Shown piece by piece: positions 1-5,658 of a stretch of DNA of 11,386 bases. A program made the position numbers and the translations under genes. A model generated the notes under the pieces. It made no database searches, was not told the DNA's origin, and saw only the letters and a program-made list of their open reading frames with translations. The stretch comes from Planctomycetaceae bacterium UBA2972 (GTDB taxonomy: Bacteria; Planctomycetota; Planctomycetia; Pirellulales; Pirellulaceae). Within the stretch, counting starts at the first letter, position 1, and each line of letters opens with the position of its first letter. The DNA lies in the NCBI GenBank assembly GCA_002348315.1, contig DEAW01000152.1:1-11386 (forward strand), given 5' to 3'.

Positions 1-383
1 GCTGCAAATCGCAAGATGACTAACATCAGGATAAAAACGGCCAATGTGTAAATGGCCATGTCTCCCTTGAATTCGTCAACCGCGGCTAAACCGTGACTTG
101 CATTGGAGTGCGAAAGATCCGCTCCGTGCCCATGTCCGCCACCGTGGCTATCTCCATGTCCATCGTCATGACTGTGGTCTCCCTCATGCTCGTGTCCATC
201 AGCGTGCCCATGATCATCGTCATGACCGTCTTTGTGACCTTCTTCATGGCCCTCGTCACTATCGCTATCGGCAACCGATTCGACAGCCGATTCTGAGTCG
301 CCATCGGCAGCCATCAGTGGCAGGGATGCTGTTCCAAAGAACAGTAGTAGAGCGAAGCTCCATCGAATCCAGCTTTCTTGCAT
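1..383 (-). CDS. atpF: ATP synthase Fo subunit b, N-terminal part (cut by window edge)
   Basis: Translating the minus strand from the ATG at 381-383 gives 127 full codons with no stop before the window edge. Residues 1-25 form a signal-peptide-like start (charged residues, then a hydrophobic run FALLLFF, ending near MAA). Residues 27-98 are acidic and His-rich, with 15 His between 46 and 97. From residue 104 the sequence VDEFKGDMAIYTLAVFILML, followed by VILRFA, looks like the membrane helix of subunit b. The Gly-rich helix of subunit c is not seen. In the enzyme, b is the stator stalk that joins Fo subunit a to F1; its N-terminus faces the periplasm, so the His-rich part should lie outside. 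The gene begins 82 bp after the atpB stop and should belong to the same operon. No clear Shine-Dalgarno is present. The stalk itself lies outside the window, so the call rests on the membrane helix and the position. Confidence 0.72.
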   Translation of the reverse strand, partial: MQESWIRWSFALLLFFGTASLPLMAADGDSESAVESVADSDSDEGHEEGHKDGHDDDHGHADGHEHEGDHSHDDGHGDSHGGGHGHGADLSHSNASHGLAAVDEFKGDMAIYTLAVFILMLVILRFA

Positions 384-465
384 AATCTTGTTCACGTGAT
401 AACCTCGAATTTCGTGAATCTCGTCTGAGTTTTAGGTGATTGTGTTTTGTTTAAGTTGATTCTGT

Positions 466-1758
466 TTAGTGGTGGTGCATTGCCGCACCGATAAAAAGTG
501 CGCTCAGCAATGTAAAAACGTACGCCTGTAGGAAGGCAACAAACAATTCCAGCAAACCAATACAGGTCGCACCAAGAACGGCTACCGGAGCAACCCCCCA
601 ATAGTAGTCTGCACTGGCAACAGCGACAGCCATTCCCATGATCGAAAGTAATACCATGTGTCCGGCAACCATGTTGGCCAGCAATCGAATGGCAAGCACG
701 GTGTGTTTGATAAACAGCCCCATCACTTCAATCACCCACAGCATTGGCTTGATGATAATTCCAATGGCAATATGTAGATCCATCGAAGGAAGCTGAGCCA
801 GCCAGAAGCCAACCGGGCCGTGCATGATCGATCCGGATATCAGTGAAGTCAAAAACGTAGCAGCGGCTAGTCCGGCTGTCACGCCAAAGACGCCTGTTGG
901 TGACCCAATGAACGGTATCAGACCAAACAGATTACAGGTCAGAATGAAGAAGAAGATGGTCCATAACACCGGAGTAATCTTGTCAGCTTTGACAAAGGTG
1001 TCCGGAGCGTCCGCATCCTGACTGTGGCTGTCATGCCCGTCATGTTCAGCATGGTCGTCGTGATCATCGTGTCCGTGATGGAAATCGGCATCTGTTCCAA
1101 TCGAAGGCCGGGCGATTTCATCTCGTACAAAGAGTAGAAACGTTTCCAGCAGATTCGCGAGTTTTCCTTTGGCAGGTTTGCCACCGGCAATCGCTTTACC
1201 AAAGCGAGAAAAGGCGAAGACGATCAGGCAGGCGACGAAAACTTCAACAAGCATGAATTTGGAAATACAGAAACCTGATTCCGCTTCATGTAGATTCCGT
1301 AATTCCCCAAACGGTTGGGGAATAAGTACTTTCCCGCTGAGGTGATGATTGTATTCTGCGAGTAAGCCATCCTTGTTCCAGGACTCAGCAACTTCACCGT
1401 CGAGCCAGGCTGTATCGGTTAAGACTGCGGTTTGAGCGTCATCCCGATCTTTTTGTGGAATGACTTGACCGTGCGCTTCTTCCAGAAACACGTCATAGGG
1501 AGCATGATGGTTCCCGGGTGACCAGTCGTGCCATTCGGCTACGGAATCTTCGGCCGTTTTAAACTCTTTACCGTCGGTATCTTCTATAGGAACCGGATGT
1601 TGTTCGGCTAAAACTTCCGCTTCCCGGTGCTGAATCGTCGGGTCATGTTTTAACCAGACCGTTGGAAATTCCGATGGCTTGGTGTAACTATAGCGGTACG
1701 CAAACTTAGGAACCTCGAAGAAGTATGCATCTTTAATATGGAGTAGAGGGTCGGCCAT
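466..1758 (-). CDS. atpB: ATP synthase Fo subunit a
   Basis: Subunit a forms the proton half-channels of the Fo motor beside the c-ring. This protein is 430 residues, much longer than the roughly 240-290 typical of bacteria. The extra length is a hydrophilic N-terminal region (1-165, expected in the periplasm) and a His/Asp-rich insert (227-246) in the loop between helix 1 (about 168-186) and helix 2 (about 262-282). The family core is clear: AIRLLANMVAGH carries the essential Arg (Arg358), and LLELFVAFLQAYVF is the last helix. Against E. coli, Glu219 is replaced by His367 and His245 by Glu404, the swapped pair known from mitochondrial and many alphaproteobacterial enzymes. The C-terminus ends in three His. 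The start ATG directly follows the TAA of the upstream gene (1759-1761), so translation is probably coupled; no separate Shine-Dalgarno is seen. Confidence 0.95.
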   Translation of the reverse strand: MADPLLHIKDAYFFEVPKFAYRYSYTKPSEFPTVWLKHDPTIQHREAEVLAEQHPVPIEDTDGKEFKTAEDSVAEWHDWSPGNHHAPYDVFLEEAHGQVIPQKDRDDAQTAVLTDTAWLDGEVAESWNKDGLLAEYNHHLSGKVLIPQPFGELRNLHEAESGFCISKFMLVEVFVACLIVFAFSRFGKAIAGGKPAKGKLANLLETFLLFVRDEIARPSIGTDADFHHGHDDHDDHAEHDGHDSHSQDADAPDTFVKADKITPVLWTIFFFILTCNLFGLIPFIGSPTGVFGVTAGLAAATFLTSLISGSIMHGPVGFWLAQLPSMDLHIAIGIIIKPMLWVIEVMGLFIKHTVLAIRLLANMVAGHMVLLSIMGMAVAVASADYYWGVAPVAVLGATCIGLLELFVAFLQAYVFTLLSALFIGAAMHHH

Positions 1759-2226
1759 TTAGATGTCTGTCTTTGTATTCTGGGTACTGAATTGTGACTT
1801 GATCAAATTCACACTCAGTAGGGTGTCTACGATTAATGCCAAAAGGAAAAATCCTAATGTGAAATACAAAATGTGTGCATTTCGCAATTGTTCACTCTGC
1901 TGAGAACACAAAAATGCTCCAGCGAGCGGAATAAACATCCGGAATAACATTCCTGCAAGTACACCGTTTACACCATGCTCCGGCCCGCGGAGAAACATAG
2001 GTGGTATCAGCCCCAGGACAGATCCCAACCAACAAAGAAATACTGCAATTCCAGCAGCTTTCATTTCATTGTCAGTAAAGTCACTGTATCCGTACCAAGT
2101 CACTGCAGCAAATGCTAAACCAAGAACAACTGAGATTATCACCAAGGGCTTCCATTGAAACCGAAGAGGATTTAATTCAGTCTTGTCCACTCGATTCAAG
2201 TCGGTTGAATTGTCATCGCTCATCAT
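1759..2226 (-). CDS. AtpI-like four-span membrane protein of the atp operon
   Basis: A 155-residue protein with a polar N-terminal 26 residues and four hydrophobic helices at about 27-45, 56-77, 87-107 and 117-141. I place the start at 2226 (a second ATG follows at 2223) because AAGGAG lies at 2232-2237, 5 or 8 nt upstream. The frame stays open further upstream to 2283, but that would overlap the previous gene by 47 bp and lacks such a site. The Shine-Dalgarno overlaps the TGA of the previous gene by one base, a typical coupled arrangement. Position (after a two-span AtpZ-type gene, directly before atpB) and four-span shape fit AtpI, which in other bacteria helps assemble the c-ring or, together with AtpZ, takes part in Mg2+/Ca2+ transport. 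I see no diagnostic motif, so the family is inferred from context. Confidence 0.75.
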   Translation of the reverse strand: MMSDDNSTDLNRVDKTELNPLRFQWKPLVIISVVLGLAFAAVTWYGYSDFTDNEMKAAGIAVFLCWLGSVLGLIPPMFLRGPEHGVNGVLAGMLFRMFIPLAGAFLCSQQSEQLRNAHILYFTLGFFLLALIVDTLLSVNLIKSQFSTQNTKTDI

Positions 2227-2236
2227 TCGAGCTCCT

Positions 2237-2509
2237 TCAATTTTCCGACTTGTCGGACTGTTCATGGGTTGCTGAATTGGCAATTCTAATCAACTGCCAT
2301 AAGCCCAGGGGAGGGCCAATAATCCAGCCAGTTACCATCATAAACGATGTCTCATAATAAGTGTCGAGATAACGCCCTCCCATTCCGGGAAGGATCATGA
2401 TCACAACACAGGTTAACACCTGAGACATCACGCCATAAGCTTCAGACATTGCCGATCGCTTAGGACGCTTGGGATATTCTGGTTTTTCAAAGTGAGGTGC
2501 TTCGACCAT
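2237..2509 (-). CDS. atpZ: AtpZ/AtpI-family protein, first gene of the atp operon
   Basis: A small protein of about 90 residues with a basic N-terminal stretch (PKRPKRSAMSEAYG) and two membrane helices. The first (about 26-47) ends in PGMGGRYLD, a Gly-rich turn followed by Leu-Asp; the second (about 56-76) contains GWIIGPPLGLWQLIRI. This hairpin shape with a G-x-x-LD type element is typical of the AtpZ/AtpI family (ATPase_gene1), found at the head of many atp operons and linked to Fo assembly or divalent cation transport. I chose ATG 2507-2509; an in-frame GTG at 2516-2518 would add three residues, and neither has a strong ribosome site. A promoter candidate at 2542-2571 places this gene first in the transcript, with a leader of only 20-30 nt. 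Confidence 0.82.
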   Translation of the reverse strand: MVEAPHFEKPEYPKRPKRSAMSEAYGVMSQVLTCVVIMILPGMGGRYLDTYYETSFMMVTGWIIGPPLGLWQLIRIANSATHEQSDKSEN

Positions 2510-2541
2510 CGCTTTCACTTGATGGAAGTAAGTAATACCTC

Positions 2542-2571
2542 ATCATATATATAAAAGGTATCACCGGTTAA
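2542..2571 (-). promoter_or_regulatory. Candidate promoter of the atp operon
   Basis: Read on the minus strand: -35 TTAACC (2566-2571, 4 of 6 matches to TTGACA), an 18-nt spacer, and -10 TATGAT (2542-2547, 5 of 6 matches to TATAAT). Transcription would start near 2535, just upstream of the first atp gene. The -35 box lies in the 8-bp palindrome GGTTAACC (2566-2573), and the arms ATACCT (2535-2540) and AGGTAT (2556-2561) flank the -10. This assumes that the main planctomycete sigma factor uses sigma70-like boxes. Confidence 0.5.
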
Positions 2572-2599
2572 CCACTCGATACTATTTTACTTAGCCGCA

Positions 2600-2611
2600 G
2601 TATCCGGATAC
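2600..2611. promoter_or_regulatory. 12-bp perfect palindrome, possible operator upstream of atp
   Basis: GTATCCGGATAC is identical to its own reverse complement. Beyond one mismatched position (2599/2612) the symmetry continues for two more pairs (2597-2598 with 2613-2614). Its centre is about 70 bp upstream of the predicted atp transcription start, a usual distance for an activator or repressor dimer site. ATACC or its complement GGTAT recurs at 2535-2539, 2557-2561 and 2608-2612. No regulator gene is adjacent. Confidence 0.4.
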
Positions 2612-2672
2612 CGCATCAAAGTGTCACAGTTTCACTGGTTTAACAAATTCAACATCACTTAAAGCCGCTCAA

Positions 2673-2699
2673 TTTATACTCCAAAGAGCGTATGGTCAA
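2673..2699 (-). promoter_or_regulatory. Possible second, upstream atp promoter
   Basis: On the minus strand TTGACC (2694-2699, 5 of 6) and TATAAA (2673-2678, 5 of 6) are separated by 15 nt, shorter than the preferred 17. If used, it would give a leader of about 155 nt that includes the palindrome at 2600-2611. Weak evidence because of the spacer. Confidence 0.25.
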
Positions 2700-2855
2700 C
2701 TAACCCGACCCCTATATGACGATGTTTTTGCCGTTTTGTCGTAGTGTTTTTGACTTCCACTCCAATTTTCCGAAGTTCCTTGTGCCGCCGCAGTCCAGTC
2801 GATGAACTGTAACCTCATAGTTACTCTCTATGGAGCCTCCGTGTTTTAACCTAAA

Positions 2856-2892
2856 GGGAGTTTGCGATCTGGTTCGATCGAAGATAACTCCC
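2856..2892. repeat. Two-part nested inverted repeat (stem-loop)
   Basis: Outer arms GGGAGTT (2856-2862) and AACTCCC (2886-2892) pair over 7 bp. Inside, after an unequal internal loop of 2 and 5 nt, CGATC (2865-2869) pairs with GATCG (2876-2880) around the 6-nt loop TGGTTC. Such a nested fold suggests an RNA structure rather than a protein-binding site. No T run follows on either strand, so it is not a standard terminator. Confidence 0.45.
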
Positions 2893-3106
2893 AATTAACT
2901 GCTTCTTTTGAACCCTCTGGTGGGGGGTCTGCATATTGTCAATTTTTAAGTCTTTAACTACAGTCAAATGTACTTGCTTAAGACGACGGTTTGGATCACT
3001 TGAACTAATTCGATCTCTAATGCAAGCGTCGGCCTTAAAACTCCGGACTCGATAGGGCAGCGGTCATCAAACCTGCTGGTACTTTTGACGACAAATGTTC
3101 GAGGTT

Positions 3107-3138
3107 ATGCAACTCTCAAGGATGGTCTGCAGTTGCAT
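3107..3138. repeat. 8-bp perfect inverted repeat
   Basis: ATGCAACT (3107-3114) and AGTTGCAT (3131-3138) are exact reverse complements separated by 16 nt. It lies about 210 bp upstream of the DUF4912 start. It may be part of a leader RNA or a protein-binding dyad; the sequence does not tell which. Confidence 0.4.
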
Positions 3139-3267
3139 TGAAAAGACTTCGCCGTGATTTTCGTATGACAATGGAAGAGGTTTGTCAGGCGAGAGACACT
3201 GCGGCAACAATGGAAATGCCTGGCAGCCACTGTCCAGCACTGGATTTCCAAAACCCACCTGTGACTC

Positions 3268-3288
3268 AAAAAGACGATTTGTCTTTTT
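3268..3288 (+). terminator. Hairpin with T run; possible leader attenuator or small-RNA terminator
   Basis: AAAAAGAC (3268-3275) pairs perfectly with GTCTTTTT (3281-3288) around the 5-nt loop GATTT, so the 3' arm is itself a run of five T. The stem is AT-rich (2 G-C pairs of 8), weaker than a classic intrinsic terminator, and it would look the same from either strand. No annotated gene ends here. It could attenuate a leader of the DUF4912 gene, 57 nt before its start, or end a small RNA made from the gap. Confidence 0.35.
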
Positions 3289-3345
3289 CCCGCCTCCGGA
3301 ATCCTACACTCCGGAACAGAAAACTACCCGAAAGGAGAACTGGCT

Positions 3346-4491
3346 TTGATTTCCAAAGTTGATTTGAAATCTCAGACCGTTAAGGAACTTGGCAAACGTG
3401 CTCGCGACCTGGGCATTACCGGCTATGCATCCATGCGAAAAGATGAATTGGTAAAAGCTCTGTCTAACAAATTGCGAGCTGTAAAAGCTGCTAAGACTCG
3501 AGCCAAGAAAAAGAAAGCGGAAGCTGGTTCTAAGTCCAAGCCCCGTAAACGTGCGACACGTCGAAGAAAACGTGCCGAGATGCCAGAAGTCAAACTGAAA
3601 ACAAATCTGTTGAAGCTCGAAATGAGCGATTCAGAAAAACAAAAGCTGAAAGACCTGTCATTGGGAAGCAATTTTGGCTCTTCCAATGGACGTGCGGTTC
3701 ACCGCGACAAAATTACAGTGCTTGTCAGAGACTCGTTCTGGCTGCAAGCTTGCTGGGAAATCAAACGCAAGAGTGTAGTCCGAGCTCAGGCCGCCATGAT
3801 GGAACACTGGCACACAGCACGTCCGGTCATCCGACTTTATGAAGTCGAAGATGCTTCCACGACAACCAATAGCGCCCGTGTCGTTCGTGATATCGAAGTG
3901 CACGGTGGCGTTACAACCTGGTACATCAATGTAACCAATCCTCCGGGTCAATACCGAGTCGAACTGGGTTATTTGGCAGCCAGCGGAGAATTCCATTGTC
4001 TGTGCCGTAGCAATATTGTGACGACTCCCGTTCCCGGCTCCAGTGAATCGGTTGATACTCACTGGGATGATATCGCAGACAACTACGAACGTATTTACGT
4101 TCAAAGTGGTGGCCGCAAAAGCGGTGCTGGCAGCAGCGACCTGAAAGACCTGTTTGAACAGCGACTTAATCGCCCGATTGGTGAATCCGTCGTTTCTCGC
4201 TTTGGCTTCAAAGCACCAGGTGAACAGGAAGCCGACTTCCAGTTTGCTGTGGATGCTGAATTGATCGTGTTTGGTAATGCCGACCCAAGCTCTTCGGTTG
4301 TAATTTCCGGAGAACCCGTGAAACTGAGTTCCGACGGTAGCTTTACAGTCCGAATGGATCTGCCCGATCGCCGGATGGTACTTCCCTGTGTTGCGACTAC
4401 GGCTGATGGCCGTCGACAAAAGACGGTGGTTGTTGCCATAGAGCGTAATACCAAAGTGATGGAACCGGTTACCCTCGAAGACGAAATGTAA
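3346..4491 (+). CDS. Rho_N / DUF4912 / Ig-like multi-domain protein
   Basis: A 381-residue protein, probably cytoplasmic, with no signal peptide or membrane span. Residues 5-43 look like the Rho N-terminal (SAP-like) helix-extended loop-helix domain (VKELGKRARDLGITGYASMR, then KDELVKAL), which in Rho is part of the nucleic-acid-binding region. Residues 44-80 form a Lys/Arg-rich linker. Residues about 121-228 match DUF4912: ITVLVRDSFWLQACWEI, then TWYINVTNPPGQYRVELGYL and FHCLCRSNIV. Residues about 295-370 look like a small beta-sandwich (Ig-like) domain. The start is a TTG with AAAGGAG at 3331-3337, 8 nt upstream; no ATG fits as well. It stands alone, with the atp operon divergent and larE about 290 bp downstream. 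The basic part suggests nucleic-acid binding, but the role of DUF4912 is unknown to me. Confidence 0.88.
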   Translation: MISKVDLKSQTVKELGKRARDLGITGYASMRKDELVKALSNKLRAVKAAKTRAKKKKAEAGSKSKPRKRATRRRKRAEMPEVKLKTNLLKLEMSDSEKQKLKDLSLGSNFGSSNGRAVHRDKITVLVRDSFWLQACWEIKRKSVVRAQAAMMEHWHTARPVIRLYEVEDASTTTNSARVVRDIEVHGGVTTWYINVTNPPGQYRVELGYLAASGEFHCLCRSNIVTTPVPGSSESVDTHWDDIADNYERIYVQSGGRKSGAGSSDLKDLFEQRLNRPIGESVVSRFGFKAPGEQEADFQFAVDAELIVFGNADPSSSVVISGEPVKLSSDGSFTVRMDLPDRRMVLPCVATTADGRRQKTVVVAIERNTKVMEPVTLEDEM

Positions 4492-4781
4492 GCACCCGAT
4501 TATTCGGGTATTGCATGGTAATTGCATACGCGGGCCGGGAGTGCTAAATTGCTATTAGCCTCTTCCATGTTTGTGCGTATGTGCAGATTTTTTGGGGAGC
4601 CGATAAGAGGTCCGTTGGGAGCTGATTTTTGGCTGCGGCCACGGGTCATGCCATGTCTTAGTTGCTTTGAAACTGATTCTTGTGGATCACTCGTCCCGCT
4701 GTCCAGGTTCCCACCTTTATGGTTACACGGGCTCTCACAAAACTCGCTACCACGGCATTGCGGCGGAGGCTATTTCATTCG
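4492..4781. other. Intergenic region before larE
   Basis: Between the DUF4912 stop and the chosen larE start I see only the weak hairpin at 4494-4509, a short direct repeat (ATTGCAT at 4510-4516 and 4521-4527) and the GGAGG at 4765-4769. The larE frame is open upstream from TTG 4680, but residues before 4782 do not resemble LarE. No clear promoter pair is seen. Confidence 0.5.
4494..4509 (+). terminator. Weak hairpin after the DUF4912 gene
   Basis: ACCCGA (4494-4499) and TCGGGT (4504-4509) form a 6-bp stem with a TTAT loop, starting 2 nt after the stop codon. No T run follows, so it may be a Rho-dependent end, a 3'-end stabiliser, or chance. Confidence 0.3.
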
Positions 4782-5639
4782 ATGGCTGTCGAATCGAACA
4801 AGAACGAACAAAGCACTCTCGAGATGATCGAGAGTGTTGTTTCGTTTATCTCGCAATTTCCTTCCTGCGTGGTCGCCATGTCGGCTGGCGTCGACAGCGG
4901 CGTGGTTGCAAAAGCTGCTTCTCTGGCCTTAGGAGATTCCGCATTGGCTGTGACGGCTGATAGCCCGAGTCTCGCCTCAGGTGAATTACAGCAGGCCCGG
5001 CAGCTTGCCAAGCTGATCGGGATTCGCCATCAAGTGGTTCAGACTCAGGAAATCGAAAACCCTAACTATGTTAGTAATCAGGGAGATCGCTGCTACCACT
5101 GCAAGTCCGAACTTTATCAACAGCTTGATTTGCTGACCGGATACAGCAGTGATGAAGTGTTACTCAACGGAACCAACACCGAAGATTTGGGTGACTACCG
5201 CCCGGGGTTAATCGCAGCCGAAGAAAACAAGGTTCGCTCGCCTTTAGCCGAGTGTGGAATTGATAAAGCCGGAGTGCGGGCCATGGCATTGCATTGGAAT
5301 CTTCCTATCTGGGATAAGCCTGCCAGCCCATGTTTATCCAGCCGTATCGCATATGGCGAGGAAGTTACTGCGGAACGATTGCAGAGAATCGATCAGGCCG
5401 AACAATTCCTTAAAGAGCAGGGGATTAGTCCCGTACGTGTGCGTTTTCATCGAGGTGACTTAGCCAGAATTGAAGTGCCAGTGGAGTTCGTTGAAAAGCT
5501 TGCAGCCAACCCTCTACGAGCTGAAATCGAACAATTCTTTCGATCGATAGGATTTCAGTTCATCGCGTTGGATCTGGCCGGGTTTCAATCCGGAAACCTC
5601 AACAAACTTCTGCAGATTGAACTGCCGGAGCCAGCCTGA
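4782..5639 (+). CDS. larE: ATP-dependent sacrificial sulfur transferase LarE
   Basis: LarE adenylates and then sulfurates the pyridinium dicarboxylate mononucleotide precursor of the nickel-pincer cofactor of lactate racemase and related enzymes, in many members giving up the sulfur of its own cysteine. In the 285-residue form the PP-loop SAGVDS is at 34-39 (often SGGVDS), followed by NPNYVSNQGDRCYHCK (93-108), GTNTEDLGDYRPG (130-142), WDKPASPCLSSR (177-188) with the expected sulfur-donor Cys184, and VRVRFHRGDLARIEV. Length is normal for the family. I chose ATG 4782 because GGAGG lies at 4765-4769, 12 nt upstream; the frame is open from 4680, and ATG 4824 lies in a hairpin loop. No larB or larC gene is nearby, so the partner enzymes must lie elsewhere, or the protein sulfurates another substrate. 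It converges on the kinase gene with 19 bp between stops. Confidence 0.9.
   Translation: MAVESNKNEQSTLEMIESVVSFISQFPSCVVAMSAGVDSGVVAKAASLALGDSALAVTADSPSLASGELQQARQLAKLIGIRHQVVQTQEIENPNYVSNQGDRCYHCKSELYQQLDLLTGYSSDEVLLNGTNTEDLGDYRPGLIAAEENKVRSPLAECGIDKAGVRAMALHWNLPIWDKPASPCLSSRIAYGEEVTAERLQRIDQAEQFLKEQGISPVRVRFHRGDLARIEVPVEFVEKLAANPLRAEIEQFFRSIGFQFIALDLAGFQSGNLNKLLQIELPEPA
4814..4836 (+). promoter_or_regulatory. Hairpin at the start of larE with ATG in the loop
   Basis: CACTCTCGA (4814-4822) and TCGAGAGTG (4828-4836) are perfect reverse complements (9 bp) around the 5-nt loop GATGA; a G-T and an A-T pair extend the stem to 4812-4838. The loop contains an in-frame ATG (4824-4826). If larE starts at 4782 the hairpin lies in codons 11-19; if at 4824, it encloses the start codon. 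Either position could affect ribosome loading. It could also be a chance result of codon choice. Confidence 0.4.
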
Positions 5640-5658
5640 ATTACTCGCCATCTAGTAG

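Larger units (their letters stand above)
2519..3345. other. Long intergenic region with promoters and stem-loops
   Basis: This stretch of about 830 bp between the divergent atp operon and the DUF4912 gene has no convincing protein gene. The open frames at 2712-2894, 3067-3258 and 3138-3362 lack domain-like sequence or a good ribosome site. It holds the atp promoter region (2535-2699), a two-part inverted repeat (2856-2892), an 8-bp inverted repeat (3107-3138), a hairpin with a T run (3268-3288) and a pair of direct CTCCGGAA repeats (3294-3301 and 3309-3316). A plus-strand pair TTGTCA (2936-2941), 17 nt, TACAGT (2959-2964) is a weak promoter candidate for a long leader or a small RNA. Confidence 0.6.

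Noticed and set aside
100..260. Repeat-like sequence that could suggest a tandem repeat or CRISPR
   Set aside because: The similarity comes from repeated His, Asp and Gly codons; there is no constant repeat unit with unique spacers.
86..304. Open frames over the His-rich part of atpF (also plus strand 93-385)
   Set aside because: They are out-of-frame readings of a low-complexity His/Asp coding stretch; their Met/Thr-rich or Arg/His-rich sequence has no fold-like pattern and subunit b fits the other frame.
2712..2894. 60-codon minus-strand open frame in the long gap
   Set aside because: No ribosome site and no protein-like pattern; it covers the nested inverted repeat, which better suits a non-coding element.
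3138..3362. 74-codon plus-strand open frame before the DUF4912 gene
   Set aside because: It lacks a ribosome site, spans the hairpin at 3268-3288, overlaps the next start, and has no domain-like pattern.
3658..4527. 289-codon open frame antisense to the DUF4912 gene
   Set aside because: The plus-strand frame carries clear Rho_N and DUF4912 motifs and a good ribosome site; the antisense frame has no recognisable domain and is a shadow of codon bias.
4522..4827. 101-codon plus-strand open frame overlapping the larE start
   Set aside because: No ribosome site or domain; it overlaps larE in another frame, and LarE motifs fix the real frame.
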